A DNA stretch of 7,999 bases. Source: Verrucomicrobiales bacterium. Lineage in GTDB: Bacteria; Verrucomicrobiota; Verrucomicrobiia; Limisphaerales; F1-80-MAGS106. A program made the translations under genes and the position numbers. Positions 1 to 7,111 of the stretch are shown here, one piece after another (position 1 is the first letter of the stretch; every line of letters starts with the position of its first letter). A model generated the notes under the pieces. It was given only the letters and a program-made list of their open reading frames with translations, was not told the DNA's origin and did not search any database. The stretch is taken from positions 1-7,999 of the forward strand of contig CANLCA010000112.1 of assembly GCA_947487925.1 (NCBI GenBank). The letters are read 5' to 3'.

Positions 1-690
1 GGCGAGCCACGGCGTTGTCACTGCGGCGTTTCCGGTCCCTATCGGTTGGGAGCCCTGCTCAGCTTCTGTTGCCGCTTCTCCTCGAATCAATAGGAGCTCC
101 GACACATTGACCGACTGGTGTTGGTCAGGTTTGTCGCGAAACCATTTCCAAAACCAGGCGGCCCAGACGAGTCCTGGGAGGGCGAACAGCAGGAACGTGA
201 GCCGCCAGCTCCACCCCGTGCCCACTCGAGGTTCCAGTGTTTCGAGCAAAATGCCTGTGAGCCATGCGCACAAGGCGCCGCCGACGGACATGAAACTGCC
301 GAGCGAACCTGTGGCGAAGGCGCGTCCTGTTTTTGGAAACCAATGCGCGATGACGACCGTGGCGGCTGGAAAAAGCCCGGCTTGCGCGATTCCTTGCGCG
401 ATGCGCGAGACGATGACACCCCCGATCCCACTGGCAAACGCGGTCACACCGGTGGCGACGGACCAGACTGCCGCAAAGAGAGGCAGGGCGCGTCGGGATC
501 CGGCCCGTTGGGCGAATTGTGCCGCGGGGATCTGGCAGAGGGCGTAGCTGAAGAAAAACGCACTCATCAACCACCCGGACTGTTCCTTGGACAAACCGAG
601 GTCCCTGCGCATCGTGCTCTCGGCCACGGCGATTGCGTTGCGGCTCACGTAGGCGAGCGCGGCCGCGATGCAAAGCCCCGCGAGAACCAG
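1..690 (-). CDS. MFS transporter, anion:cation symporter (hexuronate/organic acid) type, C-terminal part beyond window
   Basis: This is the N-terminal half of a major facilitator superfamily permease of the inner membrane, probably importing a sugar acid or organic anion with a cation. The minus frame is open from base 765 to base 1, so the C-terminal half is missing. Helix 1 lies at about 696-622 (FLVLAGLCIAAALAY) and is followed by SRNAIAVAE. Helix 2 starts near 576 with GWLMSAFFFSYALCQIP, and the basic motif-A loop RAGSRR is at about 507-490. Helices 4 and 5 carry the pattern R-x-x-x-G-x-x-x-A-G-x-FP...HWFP-x-x-x-R (about 405-322), typical of the ACS family that includes ExuT and GudP. After helix 6 comes the central loop WFRDKPDQHQSVN. 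No ATG, GTG or TTG precedes helix 1 in frame after the stop at 766-768. The limit of 690 marks a CTG just inside helix 1 and is arbitrary; the first ordinary start, GTG at 648, would cut helix 1. The gene lies 143 nt or more downstream of the aldolase-like gene, so co-transcription is plausible. Substrate is inferred from family and context only. Confidence 0.83.
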   Translation of the reverse strand, partial: MVLAGLCIAAALAYVSRNAIAVAESTMRRDLGLSKEQSGWLMSAFFFSYALCQIPAAQFAQRAGSRRALPLFAAVWSVATGVTAFASGIGGVIVSRIAQGIAQAGLFPAATVVIAHWFPKTGRAFATGSLGSFMSVGGALCAWLTGILLETLEPRVGTGWSWRLTFLLFALPGLVWAAWFWKWFRDKPDQHQSVNVSELLLIRGEAATEAEQGSQPIGTGNAAVTTPWLA

Positions 691-908
691 GAATCGGGTC
701 CTGGTCGGGCGAGTAGGGCCAGTGTGTGTCGGAGATGTGGTGATTTTCGTTTTGCGATTTTGAACTCAGCCGCAACGAGGCAGCAAGGGATTAAACCAAA
801 GGCGCGCTGGCACCCTTGCTCAGCGAGTCAGGACGGCCAAGAAGCTCGAACGCCTGCGCTTCTGGCTTCAGCCCGCAGTTCACCGGCCATCCCAGCCCAA
901 GGAACCAG

Positions 909-1820
909 TCAGGCCACCGATTCCATGAGCCGATCGAAAAGCCTGTCCACTTCTCTTCGGGTTTCTTCATCAAGGCGGAATCCGCGCGGTCCGCGGACGA
1001 GCGTGTTTTTGAAAACGCCTTGCCTCAAGAGCAGGTGTTTCTCGACCGCTAGGAAAGCATCAAGGCTTGGCTGCATCGAGATCAAGGCCGCGAGGGGCCC
1101 GTGGATCCGATCGGCTTTCGCGGTGTCACCCGCTTGAAGAGCCAGCCAAAGAGGGACCAGCGCCCGGATGAGATCTGCGCCGGGCATCGTGCCCACGATC
1201 CCACGCTTGAAGGAATCGACGAGCGCGATCCCACCCGTGCCTTCAAAGACTCGGGCGCGGCCACCGGTGGCTTCCCGGAGCTCGGACAGCTTCGGCCCTA
1301 TCGGCGAGGCCTCGGGTTTGTAGAGAACCCTCTCGTGGCCGAATTCGGCAAGCAGTCGAGCCTGGATCTGGATGGACATCGGTTTGCCGACGTAACCGCT
1401 TGCATCCTGGACGATCAGGGGAATCTCGACTGCCTGGAGCAGGCGTTCGTAGTAAGTGATCAACTCGTCGTCGCCGATGCCGATGGACACAGGAGGAATG
1501 GCCATCACGGCGTCGGCGCCGGAGCCCTCTGCGTGTTTGGCGAAGCGCTCGGCGAGTTTGGTCGATTCCGCCCCAACGCTGATGATCACAATTCCTCGGG
1601 AACCTCCGAATTGGCACGCAGCCTGGGCCAACTCCTCACGTTCCTCGCTTGAAAGTCGCAGCACCTCCGACACCATCGCCATCACAATCCCGTCCGCGCC
1701 GGAGTCAAACAGCCATGCAATCTCCCGTTCCAGCGTGGCCAGGTCCAACGATTCATCCGCGTGGTAAGGGGTTTGAAAAACAGGCAGAACGCCTTCCAAC
1801 TTGTGTTGGGATGAACTCAT
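909..1820 (-). CDS. Dihydrodipicolinate synthase/KDG aldolase superfamily protein (not a canonical DapA)
   Basis: The 303-residue product has the usual length for class I pyruvate-dependent aldolases/lyases (DapA, NanA and KDG aldolase relatives) and should be a cytoplasmic TIM barrel. It opens with the strand GVLPVFQTPY (10-19). Lys168 in VLYKPEA fits the Schiff-base lysine, and GTMPGADLIRA (210-220) fits the late barrel segment. The canonical DapA residues are replaced: the GTTGE loop reads MAMVSE (47-52), the PYYN tyrosine region reads IPPVS (108-112), and YNVPSRTG is replaced by QDASGYVG (138-145). It therefore probably acts on a substrate other than aspartate semialdehyde. ATG at 1820 is chosen because GGAG sits 9 nt upstream and only nine residues precede the first barrel strand. 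An in-frame ATG at 1877 would add 19 unneeded residues and overlap the upstream gene. It follows the SMP-30-like gene by 25 nt, so the two are almost certainly one transcript. A sugar-acid aldolase or dehydratase is the best guess; the exact reaction is unknown. Confidence 0.9.
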   Translation of the reverse strand: MSSSQHKLEGVLPVFQTPYHADESLDLATLEREIAWLFDSGADGIVMAMVSEVLRLSSEEREELAQAACQFGGSRGIVIISVGAESTKLAERFAKHAEGSGADAVMAIPPVSIGIGDDELITYYERLLQAVEIPLIVQDASGYVGKPMSIQIQARLLAEFGHERVLYKPEASPIGPKLSELREATGGRARVFEGTGGIALVDSFKRGIVGTMPGADLIRALVPLWLALQAGDTAKADRIHGPLAALISMQPSLDAFLAVEKHLLLRQGVFKNTLVRGPRGFRLDEETRREVDRLFDRLMESVA

Positions 1821-1829
1821 GGGATAGGA

Positions 1830-1833
1830 CTCC
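1830..1833 (-). promoter_or_regulatory. Ribosome binding site (GGAG) deciding the start of the aldolase-like gene
   Basis: On the minus strand GGAG lies 9 nt before ATG 1820, inside the 25-nt gap after the TAA of the SMP-30-like gene. The alternative ATG at 1877 has no purine-rich stretch upstream. Confidence 0.55.
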
Positions 1834-1845
1834 GGATTTGGTCCA

Positions 1846-2919
1846 TTAACAGAAGTGAGCGCCGAGGGCTTCGACATAGACGGCGTAGAGGGACTGGCTC
1901 GCGGTCATGAACAGGCGGTTGCGTCGCGGTCCACCGAAGCAGACGTTGCCGCAGATTTCTGGCAAGAGGATCTGCCCGATCCGCTGACCGTCCGGGGCAA
2001 AGACATGGACACCGTCATAACCGTCGCCCTTGGCTGCCCACCCCGCGCTGGACCACACATTCCCGTCCGTATCGCAACGGATTCCATCCGCGAGGCCTGC
2101 CACCTTGGTGCCCCCGACCTCCATCTCCATGGAAACGAATTGCCGACCATTCGCGAGTTTTTTTCCATCGACGACATCGTGGACCTGGATGTTTTTCGGC
2201 GCGTTCTTGTAGTGGGAGGCACCGGTGTCGGCGATGTAAAGCTTCTTGTAATCAGCCGAAAAGCAAAGCCCGTTCGGCTTGAAAATCGCATCTGTGACCA
2301 AGGTGACTTTTTTGTCCGTTGGCTCGATTCGATAGACGGCTTCCTTGAGCATCAGGTCCCCCTTGTTGCCTTCGTAGTGGCCGAGGCTGCCGTAGCCCGG
2401 GTCGGTGAACCAGATGCCGCCGTCCGTGGGATGCACCACCGCGTCGTTCGGCGCGTTGAAAGGTTTGCCGTTGTACTTATCAGCAAGCACGGTCACGGAA
2501 CCGTCGCGCTCGTAGCGCACGACCCGCCGGTTTCCATGCTCACAAGAGATCTGTCGGCCCTCGCGATCGAATGTGTTGCCATTGCTGTTCCCCGCCGGGT
2601 TGCGCAACGTGCTGACATGCCCGTCCTCCGCGAGCCAGCGATGCTGCACATTGTTCGGGATATCGCTCCACATGAGGTAGCCTCCGACTCCACTCCAGGC
2701 TGGGCCTTCCGCCCAAAGCATCCCTGTGTGCAGACGCCGGATGGGAGTGTTGCCTACTTTGTATTTTTCAAAGCGAGGGTCCAGAACCCGCACGTCCGGT
2801 TCTGGGTAACGCACCGGGGCTGCTCCTGGGCCGTAATCGCGGGCGAAAAGCGGCGCGGTGCCGAGGACAGAAAGGCTCGTTAGAAAGGAGCGACGGCTTG
2901 TGGCGCTGGATTCGTTCAT
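1846..2919 (-). CDS. Tat-exported SMP-30/gluconolactonase-like protein
   Basis: The 357-residue protein is a six-bladed propeller of the SMP-30/gluconolactonase/LRE family, metal-dependent hydrolases that usually open sugar-acid lactones. The N-terminus has a twin-arginine signal, SRRSFLTSL (8-16), then a short hydrophobic stretch to ALFAR-like residues near 22-27, so it should act outside the cytoplasm. The expected metal and substrate residues are visible: Glu71 in AEGPAW, Asn158 in NAPNDAV, Asn216 in KPNGLCF, and Asp278 in LADGIRCD. The segments SNGNTFDREGR (112-122) and GGIWFTDPGYG (167-177) are also typical. The ATG start puts the Tat motif at the usual distance; no strong Shine-Dalgarno precedes it. 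The stop is 25 nt from the aldolase-like gene, suggesting lactone hydrolysis followed by cleavage of the acid, although the two would act in different compartments. Fold and family are firm; the natural lactone is unknown. Confidence 0.93.
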   Translation of the reverse strand: MNESSATSRRSFLTSLSVLGTAPLFARDYGPGAAPVRYPEPDVRVLDPRFEKYKVGNTPIRRLHTGMLWAEGPAWSGVGGYLMWSDIPNNVQHRWLAEDGHVSTLRNPAGNSNGNTFDREGRQISCEHGNRRVVRYERDGSVTVLADKYNGKPFNAPNDAVVHPTDGGIWFTDPGYGSLGHYEGNKGDLMLKEAVYRIEPTDKKVTLVTDAIFKPNGLCFSADYKKLYIADTGASHYKNAPKNIQVHDVVDGKKLANGRQFVSMEMEVGGTKVAGLADGIRCDTDGNVWSSAGWAAKGDGYDGVHVFAPDGQRIGQILLPEICGNVCFGGPRRNRLFMTASQSLYAVYVEALGAHFC

Positions 2920-3056
2920 AGGGCGTTTTGTGAAGTGGTTGATGATTCTTTTACAGGTTGATTGAACACAGGCGATGCCTACTGTGTAACCTGGCTTCGA
3001 ACAGTTGTCAGCGACTAAACAATCCCTTCTTTATCAGTGTTGTGTTGTCTGCGGGT

Positions 3057-3383
3057 TGCATTTCCAACCAAAAAGTCGTTTGGCGGGCCAGTGTATTTCA
3101 TTCGGAACCTGCTTTACCACGTCCCCGCGGTGTCGCGTTCAAGTTCTCCGCCAAGGCCGCGGGACTCTTTGTTTACCGCAACACACTGATCGGCGAGAAC
3201 GTTGTCCGCGATCCTTCCTCCAACCTGCATCACTGGAACAACCTCTTTCTTAGCAGGGACACTCCGGATCGAGGCATCGTGGCTTGGGCGAACGCCACGG
3301 ACGCCTACAGCTCGGATGACAACGGCTGCCGCCCTAACAAAGGGATTGCCGGGCAATACCTGTGGTCGGTGCCGGACGCTGGG
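3057..3383 (+). pseudogene. Decayed fragment of a right-handed beta-helix (pectate-lyase-like) protein
   Basis: About 110 codons resemble the C-terminal coils of the secreted right-handed beta-helix proteins common in Planctomycetota and Verrucomicrobiota. The conserved reading uses two frames. GGPVYFIRNLLYHVPA is read in the frame of base 3085 up to 3129. The stretch from GVAFKFSAKAAG through VYRNTLIG, HHWNNLFLS and ANATDAYSS to NGCRPNKG is read in the frame of base 3129 up to about 3380. The switch fits loss of one G in the run at 3127-3130. Upstream, CISNQKVV (3057-3080) is back in the later frame, implying a compensating one-base gain near 3076-3081. No signal peptide or N-terminal coils are visible. 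Downstream the sequence loses resemblance and runs into the 3' end of the DUF1501 gene on the other strand. It is probably a stranded gene remnant; the two small indels could instead be assembly errors, but the short length would still make it a fragment. The family match is from memory of its conserved words. Confidence 0.6.
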
Positions 3384-3435
3384 AGGAGGAACTTGGTTTC
3401 CGATTTAGGGTGTCGGAGAGAGTTCGATTCGAGTG

Positions 3436-4866
3436 TTAGACGATCTGGGAAATGACCTCACCTCGGAGCAGGGTGAGGCGCTCATTTCGACCCAGATGCG
3501 GGTAAGTCAGTTCGTCCTCATCGAACCCCAGTTGGTGGAGCATCGTGGTATGGATATCCCTGAAATGATGGGGGTCTTCGACGGCTCTCAGTCCGATCTC
3601 ATCGGTCGCGCCCACGACCTGGCCTCCCTTGATTCCACCCCCGGCCATCCACATGGTGAAACCGAGGTTGTGATGGTCGCGTCCCTTGCCACCTTCCGCC
3701 TCGGGTGAACGGCCGAACTCCCCTCCCCAAAGCACCAGCGTGGAATCCAGGAGGCCGCGGCGTTTGAGGTCGTGGAGCAGTCCCGCGACAGGTTGATCCG
3801 TTTGGGCGGCCATCCGGAGGTGGTTTTCCTCGATATCGCCGTGGGCATCCCACTGTTTGTTGCCGGGGCCGCCGCCCGAGACGACACAGACGAATCGAAC
3901 CCCTGTTTCCACAAGACGCCGCGCGAGCAGGCACCGGCGGCCGTAATCGTGTGTGGGTTCCCTGCCAACACCATAAAGTTTGAATGTTTCCTGGGATTCC
4001 CTGGAAAGATCGAACACAGCGGGGGCTTCAGTCTGCATCTTGAACGCCAGATCATACGCACTCATGCGTGCCGAGAACTCGTCATCCTGCGGCAAGGGGT
4101 TGGCCTCGTTGAGCCCGCGAATCAGGCGGACGGTTTCGCGGCGCTGCTCCATGGTCACACCTTCGGGAAGGTCCAGGTTCAAGACCGGGCGCTGCCCGGC
4201 CCGGAACAAGGTCGGCTGATGCACGGCTGGCAGGAATCCGTTGGAATAGATCGGCTGCCCGCCTTCAAGCGCCCCGAGGGGGTCTGGCATCACGACATAC
4301 CCAGGCAATGAACGGTTCTCCGAACCCAGACCGTAAGTGACCCACGAGCCCATGCTGGGGAAGCCGGGAACGATGCGGCCGGTGAATAGCTCATATTGAG
4401 CGGCGGAATGCACGACCCTGTCGCCCTGGCATGACCGGATGATCGCCAGATCATCGACGCACGCGGCCGTGTGTGGAAAGAGATCAGAAACCTCGATCCC
4501 GGCCTGCCCATGCTTTTTGAAGGTTCGCCGAGTGCCCAGGAGCTTGGCGTCCTTTTTGACGAATTGATACCGCGCTTCCCCGAACTCCTTGGGCCGCGGT
4601 TGGCCGTTCAGTTTGTCGAGCAGGGGCTTTGGGTCGAAGGTTTCGATATGGCTTGGACCACCCGCCATGAAAAGGAAAATTACCGACTTGGCTTTCGCGG
4701 CACGGGGGGGTGCTTTTCTGGCCAACGGGTTGACCGCCTCCGCTCGCGCCTGTTCTTCCCGCATCATGCCCGCCAGGGCGATTGAGCCGAACCCACAGAA
4801 GCCGTCTCGAATAAACTCCCGCCGGGTGCGAAGAAACCGGACATGTTGCGCGGCGTCATTCCACAT
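3436..4866 (-). CDS. DUF1501 protein with Tat signal
   Basis: The 476-residue protein belongs to DUF1501, a family in the alkaline-phosphatase/sulfatase-like fold group that is greatly expanded in Planctomycetota and Verrucomicrobiota. Its activity is not established. The N-terminus carries a twin-arginine signal, TRREFIRDGF (14-23), followed by CGFGSIALAGMM, so it should be exported. The family signature FLFMAGGPSHIETFDPKP spans 64-81. Later hallmarks are QWDAHGDIEENH (338-349), LWGGEFGRSP (379-388), and GRDHHNLGFTMWMAGGG (395-411). The C-terminus, DIHTTMLHQLGFDEDELTY (437-455), is typical and complete. The open frame extends upstream to 4998, but that extra part is only the shadow of the neighbouring gene. 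ATG 4866 gives the usual spacing to the Tat motif. The start lies inside the end of the DUF1549/DUF1553 gene (11-nt overlap) and has no Shine-Dalgarno, so translation is probably coupled. The two proteins likely work together outside the cytoplasm. Confidence 0.93.
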   Translation of the reverse strand: MWNDAAQHVRFLRTRREFIRDGFCGFGSIALAGMMREEQARAEAVNPLARKAPPRAAKAKSVIFLFMAGGPSHIETFDPKPLLDKLNGQPRPKEFGEARYQFVKKDAKLLGTRRTFKKHGQAGIEVSDLFPHTAACVDDLAIIRSCQGDRVVHSAAQYELFTGRIVPGFPSMGSWVTYGLGSENRSLPGYVVMPDPLGALEGGQPIYSNGFLPAVHQPTLFRAGQRPVLNLDLPEGVTMEQRRETVRLIRGLNEANPLPQDDEFSARMSAYDLAFKMQTEAPAVFDLSRESQETFKLYGVGREPTHDYGRRCLLARRLVETGVRFVCVVSGGGPGNKQWDAHGDIEENHLRMAAQTDQPVAGLLHDLKRRGLLDSTLVLWGGEFGRSPEAEGGKGRDHHNLGFTMWMAGGGIKGGQVVGATDEIGLRAVEDPHHFRDIHTTMLHQLGFDEDELTYPHLGRNERLTLLRGEVISQIV

Positions 4867-6829
4867 ACATAAAGGCGTTGAGGCTGAAGGTGGCGAGTGC
4901 AAACTCCTTGAGGGGGGAACGCTTGAGAAACTCGAGGGCCAGGTCGCGTTCGGCCGGAGTCGGAGCGCGGCCCACCGCCAACAGATAGGCACGTTCAACC
5001 TGGCCGCGTGGATCGGCGCCGGCCTCCCGTTTCAGCCGTGCCGCGAACGCGTTGGCGAGTTCGTTCGCGGTGCGTCCGTTGAGCATTTCGAGCGCCTGGG
5101 GCGCATGGGTGCTCGACTCCCTTCGAGGGCAACTTGTCTGTAACATGGGTTGATCAAAAACCTGCATGAATGGCAGTCGAAGATTGCGTTTTGCGATCAG
5201 GTAAATCGAGCGGCGGTAATGCAGGCTTCGATCCTCCGTGACCCTCCATTGGGTAGGCTTATAGAGCTCGTCCACCAGATCGCTATCGACGGGCAACAGA
5301 ACGCTTTCCCCCTCGCTTCGACGATCCAGCATCCCTGAGACCGCGAGCATCGCATCCCGAAGTTCCTCGGCTTCGAGTCGGCGCCGGTTAAAATGCGAGA
5401 GCCACCGGTTATCAGGATCGGAGGCTCTGGCTTTTGCGTCGGGCACTCCCGGATTTAAAACCGCCTGTCGATAGCTCGCGCTGGTGACCAGAAGTCGATG
5501 CAACCGCTTGAGCTTCCATCCGCCACGGATCAGCTCCCCCGCGAGGTAATCGAGCAGTTCCGGATGACTGGGTCGATCGCCGTTGGCGCCGAAGTCGTTG
5601 GGGGTTCTCACCAGGCCGGCGCCGAAGTGGTGCTGCCAGATCCGGTTCGCGATGACACGGGCCGTCAATGGATGTCGGGGATCGGTCATCCACCGAGCCA
5701 GCGCGGTTCGGGGGTTTGGGGTTTCAGGCGGCATCTCCTTCGCGCCGTCCGGAAGCAGGACGCTCAGACCCTTCATCCCAACACGTTCCTCCTTGCGCTC
5801 CGGGTCACCCCGTTTCAGGAGATGAATGGGTGTGAGCAGGGCGGGGTCGTTTTTGATGCTCGCCAGCGATGGCAACGGATCTGGAAGGCGCGCTTCGGTT
5901 TCCTTGAGCTTCTCGCGAAGGCGCTTTTCGGCCTCCCCTGTCACGGCTTTCAAGGACTCCTTCAGCCGGGCGATCTCTTCGTTCACGGTCTCAGTCCGGC
6001 TTTTCCAAGCGGCGTGTTCGTCCGGGCCCACACAGGGGATGTCGTTTTCCTGGGTGGCAGCCAGGAAGGCTTGCATCTGGTAGTAGTCCTTTTGAGTGAT
6101 GGGATCAAACTTGTGGTCATGGCATCGGGCGCAACCCACCGTCACACCAAGAAAGGCCGCGCCAATCATGTCCGTGCGCTCCGTGAGGACCTCGTTGCGG
6201 GTGGCGGAGACATCCTGATTGCTGGCGTTGCGGCGCACCGGATTCACACGATGGAAGCCAGCGGCGATTTGCATCTCGCGATCTTGGGGCGCCAGCTCGT
6301 CCCCGGCCAGTTGCGCCGTCAGGAAGTCGTCGTAGGGAAGGTCCTCGCGGAAACTTCGGATCACGAAGTCGCGGAATCGCCAGGCCCCGGACACCGGGCG
6401 ATCGTATTCAAAGCCTTCAGTTTCGGCGAAGCGCACGACGTCGAGCCAGTGCTGCGCCCAGCGCTCCCCGTAAGCCGGGCTGCTCAGCAGCCGGTCCACA
6501 TATTTCTCGTGCGCATCAGGGGACGGGTCCTTGACGAACGCGGCGACATCCTCGGGGGAAGGTGGCAGGCCGGTAAGATCGAAGGCAACACGCCGGATCC
6601 AGTCCTGACGCGATGCCGGCGGAGCGGGCGTCAATCCTGCAGATTCGAGCTTCGCGAGAATGAAACGGTCCACCGGCGTCTTTGCCCATGTGGAGTTTGT
6701 CACGGAGGGTGCTCTGGACGGCTTCAGCGGTTGAAACGACCAGAACGCGCGTTCCTTGGGTCCGATCGTTGCGGAATGAAGTTCCACCACCGTCCTTAGC
6801 ATGGCCAGCAGGACGGTCACCCTTGCCAT
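4856..6829 (-). CDS. DUF1549/DUF1553 (PSCyt2-PSD1) protein
   Basis: The 657-residue product has the planctomycete two-domain architecture. DUF1549 (PSCyt2) spans about 45-255 and includes WAKTPVDRFILAKLE (48-62), RRVAFDLTGLPPSPEDV (79-95), and YGERWAQHWLDVVRFAE (120-136). It also includes the CxxCH motif CARCHDHKFDPI (233-244). A charged, probably coiled-coil linker follows at about 275-315. DUF1553 (PSD1) spans about 375-630 and includes RVIANRIWQHHFGAGLV (391-407), NDFGANGDRPSHPELLDYLA (411-430), FNRRRLEAEELRDAML (480-495), and APQALEMLNG (577-586). The separate N-terminal cytochrome domain found in many relatives is absent, since mature sequence begins with AFWSFQPLKP at 28-37. ATG 6829 gives a short hydrophobic N-terminus (VTVLLAML) consistent with a modest export signal. 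An upstream in-frame ATG at 6934 would add 35 residues lacking signal-like character. Export and partnership with the downstream DUF1501 protein are inferred; no enzymatic role is established. Confidence 0.92.
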   Translation of the reverse strand: MARVTVLLAMLRTVVELHSATIGPKERAFWSFQPLKPSRAPSVTNSTWAKTPVDRFILAKLESAGLTPAPPASRQDWIRRVAFDLTGLPPSPEDVAAFVKDPSPDAHEKYVDRLLSSPAYGERWAQHWLDVVRFAETEGFEYDRPVSGAWRFRDFVIRSFREDLPYDDFLTAQLAGDELAPQDREMQIAAGFHRVNPVRRNASNQDVSATRNEVLTERTDMIGAAFLGVTVGCARCHDHKFDPITQKDYYQMQAFLAATQENDIPCVGPDEHAAWKSRTETVNEEIARLKESLKAVTGEAEKRLREKLKETEARLPDPLPSLASIKNDPALLTPIHLLKRGDPERKEERVGMKGLSVLLPDGAKEMPPETPNPRTALARWMTDPRHPLTARVIANRIWQHHFGAGLVRTPNDFGANGDRPSHPELLDYLAGELIRGGWKLKRLHRLLVTSASYRQAVLNPGVPDAKARASDPDNRWLSHFNRRRLEAEELRDAMLAVSGMLDRRSEGESVLLPVDSDLVDELYKPTQWRVTEDRSLHYRRSIYLIAKRNLRLPFMQVFDQPMLQTSCPRRESSTHAPQALEMLNGRTANELANAFAARLKREAGADPRGQVERAYLLAVGRAPTPAERDLALEFLKRSPLKEFALATFSLNAFMYVE

Positions 6830-6933
6830 GATGGTGAGCAGTTGCTCAACCCCGACTAGCTCAGTCGAAGCATCGCTCGAAGGAATCAAAGCATACGAAC
6901 ACTTGTTTTGTCCCGGTTTTTTGATGGCGAGCA

Positions 6934-6953
6934 TCCTCCCACATGTGGAAGGA
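6934..6953. repeat. Imperfect 20-bp palindrome, candidate operator
   Basis: The core CCACATGTGG at 6939-6948 is a perfect 10-bp palindrome. Allowing one mismatch (6938 against 6949), pairing extends to 6934-6953, giving 9 of 10 matched positions per arm. It lies between two divergent genes, about 105 nt upstream of the preferred start of the DUF1549/DUF1553 gene and 173 nt upstream of the propeller gene. With no loop it suits a dimeric protein site better than an RNA hairpin. A binding function is inference. Confidence 0.35.
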
Positions 6954-7111
6954 GGAGAACAACCAGAAAACGGCGTCGGGAGATTCGATTGCCCTACGCA
7001 GGTTCAGGTTGCTGAAATCCCAAAAACCAGAGTGCCTTGGTTAGAGTTCCATTTTCGCCGATCCAAGGTCGTGAAACTCCCCTTGAACAAACTTGGGCCT
7101 CAACTCATGAT

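Noticed and set aside
766..908. Small gene or regulatory RNA between the aldolase-like and MFS genes
   Set aside because: ATG 890 opens a frame of only about 20 codons and no stable hairpin or conserved element is visible.
118..1137. 339-codon plus-strand open frame spanning the MFS and aldolase region
   Set aside because: The translation is low-complexity, rich in Arg/Gly/Glu, and lies opposite two recognised genes.
1821..1877. Longer aldolase-like protein starting at ATG 1877
   Set aside because: It would overlap the SMP-30-like gene by 32 nt, lacks a ribosome binding site, and adds residues the barrel fold does not need.
1855..2883. 342-codon plus-strand open frame opposite the SMP-30-like gene
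   Set aside because: Antisense shadow of a gene with intact metal-site residues. No start context or family match.
3399..3417. Inverted repeat TCCGA/TCGGA downstream of the DUF1501 gene as a terminator
   Set aside because: The stem is only 5 bp with a 9-nt loop and no T-run follows on the minus strand.
5498..6799. 433-codon plus-strand open frame opposite the DUF1549/DUF1553 gene
   Set aside because: It is antisense to a gene with clear domain motifs throughout and its translation has no recognisable family. GC-rich codon use on one strand commonly leaves the opposite frame open.
6830..6934. Longer DUF1549/DUF1553 protein starting at ATG 6934
   Set aside because: GGGAGG abuts that ATG with no spacing, and the extra 35 residues are polar and not signal-like, while ATG 6829 starts a hydrophobic segment. 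Not fully excluded.
7083..7111. TTGAAC and CATGAT, 17 nt apart, as a promoter for the propeller gene
   Set aside because: Each hexamer matches only 4 of 6 consensus bases, and a transcript starting from it would begin at or after the ribosome binding site.
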